Made by a program: the position numbers and the translations under genes. Source: Fasciola hepatica (Eukaryota > Platyhelminthes > Trematoda > Plagiorchiida > Fasciolidae). Taken from it: a DNA stretch of 64,000 nt. Numbering within the stretch: the first letter of the stretch is position 1; every line of letters starts with the position of its first letter. Of this stretch, positions 57,501-64,000 are shown one piece after another. The DNA is taken from contig CANUEZ040000183.1 in assembly GCA_948099385.1 (NCBI GenBank), forward strand, positions 372,001 to 436,000. The letters run 5' to 3'. The notes under the pieces are model-generated. The model worked only from the letters and a program-made list of their open reading frames with translations, was not told the origin of the DNA and ran no database searches.

Positions 57501-60500
57501 ACTAGGCAAGAAGGATACTATATGTCCGATGTTTTTGTTCTAAAAATGTGATAGCAGAAATCTTGTTTTAAGAACTAATATTGTAATATGCAACGGTTCG
57601 TTTTTTACTCTTTGGGCCTTGGAAAGACATCAAAGCATGGTCTTTTGATGCAGTAGGTAGAAAACTCTTTACGGAGCCTTATTAAATTTCCTAGAAACAG
57701 TACATGTACTGGAATCTCCGTAACTGAAACCCAGCATGTTGTGCTTCAAAAAAGTTTATAAAAAATGTCCTACCGAAGTTTACACTGCCCATGGTCCATC
57801 GATGTCATTTTCGTTCATATGATTTTCATTAATTATTTCAGGTGTAGAGGCAAAATTTTCTCCTACGGTAAAACCAACTTTTTTACTAGTCATGCAACAA
57901 GAGGCGTTGTAAGCATTTTATAACTGGCTTCGAAAGCGGTCATGTTTGTAGCTCCGATCTACGCCCATCATAAACCTCGCTGAGCTTGATGTCCGTGTCA
58001 TAAATGATGCCACCGCCACTACTGATGAAGTCCCTGCAGCCTAAAAGCCAACAGCTGCTATCCGAGGTTCCCGAGAAATGTTCGTAATTAAAGATAAACA
58101 AACAGAGCGTTTCTGATGAAGTGCTTTTGAGTATGATCAATTTTATCGGTTCATCTTATCATACGAAATAACTTAGTGGAATTTCAAAGGGCATTGTTTA
58201 TCCGCAAATGGACTGCCAAAGGGAGATTTAGCCAGGGGCGGAGGGATTCCTGCCTGAGGATCTAAAGTTATTCAGCTCTTTATATTGCGCATTTCGTATT
58301 GTGGCCTAATTTTTTGCCACATATGTTCCCCCTGAGCAAGGAAAAATTTGGTCATACTCGAAATTACATACTGCTTGTTCGCCCTTCGGATTTTTCCTTT
58401 TTCGTCCGCCTACTGTTGCCGTGAAAGTATCAATTTATTGCGAAATCTGCGGATGAGTAGCTACCGAACTGACAGTTAGGAACTAGCCGATTAAGAAAGC
58501 GACAACCCGGCGATCGAGAAAAGTGTTGATTGATTAACTATCGTATGCAGGAATAAATCCGAATTTTCCTATCCCACTGACAAGTTTATCTCAATCACTT
58601 ACCTAATCATTCTGAAAGGGTTCACAAAAAGCTTGCTCATCACACTGGTGAAACATGTGTGGAAGCTTCCCATGAACGGCTGGGTAAATATAACTGTATG
58701 TTGAACAACATCAACAAGCTACCATCAGAACAGCCGACTCATTTGATGTAATAATTATAAAAGAATGATTACACGTGATATTCAATAAGGTAAAACTTCA
58801 TATTATATATAAAACTTCATAGTTGATGCTGAGAGTTACCTCATAGTTTACAATTGATTATCTAGCCGAATAATATTAGTACAAACAGGCGTTGTGCATG
58901 GTAGGTCACACAATCTTCCCGTTTTGATGAAGGAAGCAGATTGAAAAAGTATTTTTCACTTCACGGAGAGTGGCTCAGTTAAAAGATCTTCCAAAGAAAA
59001 GACTAAAGGCTTGGTTATAAAGTTGATCCTTCCAAAAAACGTTAAAGTACCAGTAGCACTTCTGCCTAACTAAAGCTAAAAACCAGGGATCATCATTGTT
59101 AGATAAGAATTACGAAGCTGCAATCTGACGGAGTTTTATGAATCAAAATCTACTTAAATGAATCTTAGTCACCTTTAATCTGCCTCTGACCGATTAGATA
59201 TGTAAAGCACTGGTCCGAATCCGGTGTCAGTTCCTCCGATCCGCATGGTTGACTGTGAGCATCGTTAGGAAATGATTTGTTAGAAAAACCAGTCAGGCCT
59301 TTTCTGTCCTTGATTCGGTAATTGAGTAAATTATTCGTATTCCAACGAAAGGAGTCAAGAGGAAATTCACATTCTTGATGTATCATATGAGTTTCAGTTG
59401 CGTCACTTTTTTATTCCACAAAAGGTATTTCGCACAAAGAACTAATTAGAATCTCAACAGTAACAACAGGGCCTTCATGAATGCCTAGATGATATTCACA
59501 CACCGTTTACCAATGAAAATTGTAATGCGCCTGATTGATCTCCGGACAAATTCCCATGGATATCCGCCGTCGCTAACACTTGTTTTGTTCACGAGACGAA
59601 ATTGGGGGGAAGAGCACATGTCACGATCAATGTATTTTGACATCTTGCAGTCGCTTAGATGTTTTCATGTAGGAAAGTAGTGCAAAGTGACATTGATCAA
59701 AAGTGGCATTATTCCCCTTGAGTTTTTCCAATATTCAATGATGCTTTCGGCTACGGTTGATCAATGCGAGTAGAAATGACCCAAATCACCGAATCACTGA
59801 AAAGGAGTCATGGATGAATCACATCCGCCTCGAACCAGAACTGTCGCTTCATTTGAGCCAGTGAACGAATAGATGCTGTAACTTTTTATTGATTTAAACA
59901 AAGAGCACTGTATAGAGGAATAGTTTCTAAGTTCCAATGAACAAGCTTTTTCAAAGTATAACAGATGAAGAGAACAGAGCATTTCACAAAGTCCGTTATT
60001 TGAAAATACAGATCTCCCTAATGCATGTTCAAGGAAAATAAATCAGATTGGCGTTTAACGGACTACTGATTGTTACCTTTTCTCTGTTGAGTGACCAGGT
60101 ACTCTGTTTGTACATAACTGACAAATTACATGAATCGTGGAACCATGGACCCTTGCCTATTAGGATTACCATTTTTCTGGTTATTTTTTCTTCTGATAAC
60201 AAAGTTATCTAAAGTTTACTCCTTATAAAATACAATGAGGGGGTGGAAATTTTTCCACTGCCAAGTCAAGGATCATAAATTTACGATACACACATAATGA
60301 TTAAAACAGTTGGAAATACTCAGACCAAAACTGTCACTAATTGGCAACAATCCTTGTTCCATGTCATGATAGTTTTTTAAACTTGTGATTAGATACATTG
60401 GAACGAAGTGTATTTGGACAACAACGGCTTCAGTGTATCGAAACCATACAGCGAGACAGAAAAACTGGCAATACTAGATTCATACATTGAGCGTAAAATA

Positions 60501-63130
60501 TTTTGAGACCTGACACCCAATCGAAACCAAGCAGATCAGATTGATTTTTTATCACATGTGAAGGGAATTAAACCCCATAATCAAAAGACATTGTAAAGGT
60601 GGGTTGTGGGGAGCATTCCCGTAAGAACTAGTTTATTGATTCTGCTTTTTTTAAAAGAAGAAAATTTAGGTGAGTGGGAAGACAAGAAGAGGAAGAAGGC
60701 ACCACAGTCTAAAGGTTCGGAAAAAATGAGATTGAAATATAGAAGCACAACGTATAGCATGTTTGATGCAAACATGTTGTCCGGCTGAACATCCTTGAAT
60801 CAGTAATTGGAATGATACTAAAAATCGCTTTGATATGATCCTTCTAAAATGAAAAAATTAGTTAAGTAAAAGATTTCATAATAGTACAGAATTTGACAGT
60901 GTAGCCGCAAGTACTTTCCTGAATTGGGTTTGTGATATCCATCTGTTCTTTGTTCCTGCGTATTGGGTTGAATGGCTGTTTGCTGCGACAACTAATCCCG
61001 TGAAACACGTAGGTTAAATTTCAAATTAACGAATGGTTCAATTTTGTCTCCAAAGCTTACTTACTCTTATACTATTTTAAATCTATTCGTGTCCATTCTG
61101 AAAGTGTCCCTTTGCGTAATGGCAATGAGAACCAGAACATATACTAGGCTCGTAAAATTGGTAGGCAAAACTGAAGCCGAAACTGAAGTCCGGACTAGGC
61201 ACGGTTCGTTATTTTATCATCCATCTTCAGTGGGGTTTGACAAGAACTTTCCCCGAATCATACATGTTGAGCGGATTGGGTGGCACATATGTATCATGAA
61301 CAATAAATGTGTACATTTTGCATTGTATTTTGTAGATGGAGGAGTTCTTAGTATTGGGTAAACTTGTACTGAGTCATTCTACTAAATCCAGTTAGCAAGA
61401 CTTTGCATCAATTAAGAAACCGGTTAATCCCAGCGTCAGACTTGAAACTACAATCTGCGTACGGCGTGCTTTGCTCCTTTGAAGTAACAAACAGGTCTTT
61501 CTCAATGTCATCTATCTTCATTGAAATGTTCTAACACTTATGTTTGTACCCCATTTATCCAACATGAAATGAATGAGTAAGACGCCCGAAGGGAACATGC
61601 GGCCCCAGGATAACTCAGTCCATGGTAGCCGTAACTGAACACAAGGCTTCAAATCGCCTGATCCGAGAGGTTGTATAATCGATAATCCAGAATCAGTAGC
61701 AAAATTAAACAGACAATTCAGAACAGAACACCACGAGAGGAATTCCCTTGCAGCAACATCAATAAGGGTGTCCTCAGCAATAAGTACCTTAGATCACTCA
61801 TTTGCTGACACAAGATGAATTGCTGCGGTTACTTTGAGCAGGTCACTTAGGCACAAATTTAGATATGCCACTGAAACTGCTCTGAAGGTTTCACGCTTTC
61901 CATTCGTTGGAGAGTTGACATTATCACAAAGACGAAAACTATTTCCGCAAGTAGCCCAGTTCTTTTGGACTGCCTTGAAGAAAAAGAAAAGGTTCATAAG
62001 CCTTGTTTAGTTTTAATCCGTGGTCCGTAACCACTTACACTTGGTCTGCAATCATTTGTTTACTTCTTTGTGTGGCCGGGTGCGTTGTTGTTTTGACGAT
62101 TTCACATTTGCTCTTGCTTCTGACCAGGTACATGAACTGTCACAAACAAGGACACAGTCAGAGCAAATGCAACTCACTGTGGTTTTATTTGTACGGGGAT
62201 ACAGAATAGCTTCGGCTAATGTAACATAATAAAGAGGCATAGAGAAACTTTGAGTGTTCGTTGCACGCGTTTCATGTATCCACAAAAAAGAATAATGATA
62301 TTAGTAATAATATCTACAAAAGCAATAATAAAAAATAGATAAAATCAAATGCAGTTAGAGACCAAGCACCTCGGAACAATGGCTGACTTAAATCAGTCTC
62401 TATCAGAAAGTGACTTGATCAACCATTTCGAGAAATTCAATTATGGGGCACAAATGATTCGATTTGACTGGGTTAGGCTGGGCGGAGCAGGGCGGGTGAC
62501 ACTGCCTAGTTTTCATGAATCCGTGACGTAATTGCTCTGGTATCACAAACTGGTTCACGAAAGTTGTGTAATTTGCTCTAATTACAGTCACAGTGTAATT
62601 TTCCTTTATCAGAATGAACCCATATAAATCGCAAAGTTCCTGTCTGCTCTTTTTGTTGATTTCGATCGATCTGAACGGACGGTCAGTAAAAAACGGCGAT
62701 GGAACTGCATTTGAACCGTCACAACCATCGCAGATTTGGTACCATCTTATGCTCGATCTAACAGAACGATAAAAAGAAGGCACCGTCAGTTTATTGATAA
62801 CGTGCTGAGCTTTCAGATGCGGTGAACTATAAAGGAAACCTACTGTCAAATATGACTACCGCATACTCCGGAGAACCTCATTGCACCACTAGAGGGAGTG
62901 AAAATAAGTCAGTGAAACCCGAACGCGTTCACGGTAAGGTCATTTTTCTTTTCACAGGCAGTGTTAGCTCATGTGCTGGTTATATCATAAAACATTGACA
63001 GAACTCAATGACACAGATCAATATAGGAATAAAATCAAGAGCATATGTTTAAACTATTACCATCATTCATCAATAGTTAGTAAGACATCCACTAGCATAT
63101 TAGCATCTACCAGTCCACGAGAGGAGTCCG
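54545..63130. other. 8.6-kb stretch without supported genes
   Basis: The longest frame, 62403-62849 on the minus strand (148 codons), has no recognisable motif and is within chance expectation. 57950-58080 looks coding on either strand (minus: CWLLGCRDFISSGGGIIYDT) but lacks convincing splice partners. 61610-61670 (GGATAACTCAG, then AGGCTTCAAATCGCC) is A/B-box-like and may be an eroded SINE head. Confidence 0.3.
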
Positions 63131-63354
63131 AAATAAACATGGGACATTTCGCTTACCGGACAGTTTCTCTGCTAGCTGAGCTATCGTCCTACGGCTGGTG
63201 GTACACGCATACCGTTGGCAGATATCCATTGATACTCAAACCCTATTTCAAAGGGGCAGAGTAGTTGACCCGGTTCTATTAACTGAACTAGCCTCGTCCG
63301 TTACTTTACAATGGCACGGACAGCACGCACCTTTGAATATTCCCTACCGATGCC

Positions 63355-63425
63355 CGTCCCCACAACAGCTTAGCCGGTGGAACAAATACCTGGTAAACAG
63401 AAGGTTGTCGGCTTAATTCCGGTTT
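63355..63425 (+). repeat. tRNA-Thr-like sequence (SINE head or pseudo-tRNA)
   Basis: CAGCTTAGCCGGTGGAAC (D arm/A box), CCTGGTAAACAGAAGG (anticodon arm resembling Thr tRNAs) and GGCTTAATTCCGG (B box) occur in tRNA order and spacing. Acceptor ends do not pair well, so a functional tRNA is unlikely. A minus-strand A-box-like block (GATAGCTCAGCTAGCAG) lies near 63170-63190. Confidence 0.45.
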
Positions 63426-63659
63426 TTATCGTGGATTTTTGACTTGAAAAAATAGAAAAGAGTTCTCAATTATCCTTTTGAATAAGCTCCTTTTGACATG
63501 TATAAACTCTACGTGATTTATAAATAACTTGAAAATCCCGTGACTCTACCTTCATCCAGTAAATCTTTACACTGCTGAATGACAGTGCTGGTGACAGCAG
63601 ATGTTCATTGTGGAGGCACAATTATTCTATTATTTTATTTACATCTTTTTGTTATATAA

Positions 63660-63790
63660 TAGCAGCACAATATTTCAGCAAAAGGGCCACAGCCAATTCA
63701 AGGCTGTAGATTGGGGAAGTATCTGGCCACGACGGAAAGATTTGAATCTGGGACAAAAGCGTGGAAAGCCTACCACGATGACTTTGTCAC
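63660..63790 (-). repeat. SINE family F3, copy d
   Basis: The minus strand reads CATCGTGGTAGGCTTTCC, GTCCCAGATTCAAATCTTTCC (B box), GTCGTGGCCAG, then TTGGCTGTGGCCCTTTTGCTG, collinear with copies a and b. Confidence 0.55.
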
Positions 63791-64000
63791 TACCTCTGGT
63801 TACCCGAAATTATACGTTTACCGGATAGATAAGTGTCCCATATAGCTGAGTACAAATTAGCAACACCGTTTTATATACGCTCATAAACAAGTATTTTAAC
63901 CAAACACATTCTGAACTGTGGTCCTCGTGTTAACTTCCGTGAAATCAATTCAGTTTGAAAACATTATTTTTCCCGGTGGTAACCAAATAGTTGCACAAAA

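Noticed and set aside
58015..58060. CTGATGA at 58023 and at 58112 as ribozyme cores
   Set aside because: No stem II closure or GAAA follows at a usable distance.
62403..62849. Longest non-transposon ORF (148 codons, minus)
   Set aside because: Several frames of this length are expected by chance in 64 kb, and no motif or splice support was seen.
1..64000. CRISPR arrays, bacterial operons, rRNA genes
   Set aside because: No regularly spaced repeats, no ribosomal RNA-like blocks and no long tightly packed ORFs; the window is eukaryotic.

Overview
This is eukaryotic DNA from a gene-poor, repeat-rich metazoan genome. There are no bacterial-style operons, and the open frames are mostly the short chance ORFs expected of AT-leaning DNA. 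The most likely source is a flatworm, probably a trematode. That is an inference from four things seen together: Penelope-like elements (PLEs) with GIY-YIG endonucleases, several tRNA-derived SINE families, a hammerhead-ribozyme-bearing short repeat, and candidate genes that mix very short and multi-kb introns. No species call is possible from sequence alone.

Mobile DNA. A young 5'-truncated PLE lies at 669-2254. It has about 300-bp inverted arms that look identical and a 12-bp target duplication. A second, older PLE fragment lies at 52170-53060. At least three tRNA-like SINE families are dispersed through the window: F1 at 24.35-24.91 and 34.65 kb; F2 at 18.97, 33.84 and 43.13 kb; F3 at 14.34, 21.31, 46.9 and 63.66 kb. 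A further repeat (R4, copies at 13.87-14.15 and 34.16-34.43 kb) carries a decayed type-I hammerhead ribozyme. The two copies are broken in different halves of the catalytic core.

Candidate host genes, all read by eye from splice signals and phase. (1) A plus-strand secreted CAP/SCP-TAPS-like gene spans about 32921-54190: a signal-peptide exon, possible internal exons, a CAP-like exon at 51367-51545 and a Cys-rich terminal exon. The second PLE sits in its last intron. (2) The 3' end of a minus-strand glycosyltransferase-31-like gene (28854-27972) shows a likely frameshift just after its DDV motif. (3) A possible two-exon plus-strand gene of unknown function (15144-15635) is split by a 42-nt intron. 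(4) A Thr-rich minus-strand ORF (4414-3899) lies over a trinucleotide repeat and may be a mucin-like protein or only a repeat artefact.

The remainder is intergenic or intronic DNA with microsatellites, a perfect 14-bp hairpin in the CpG-richer region before the CAP gene, and a few GC-rich islands that I could not classify. Everything about exon structure is inference and needs transcript data.
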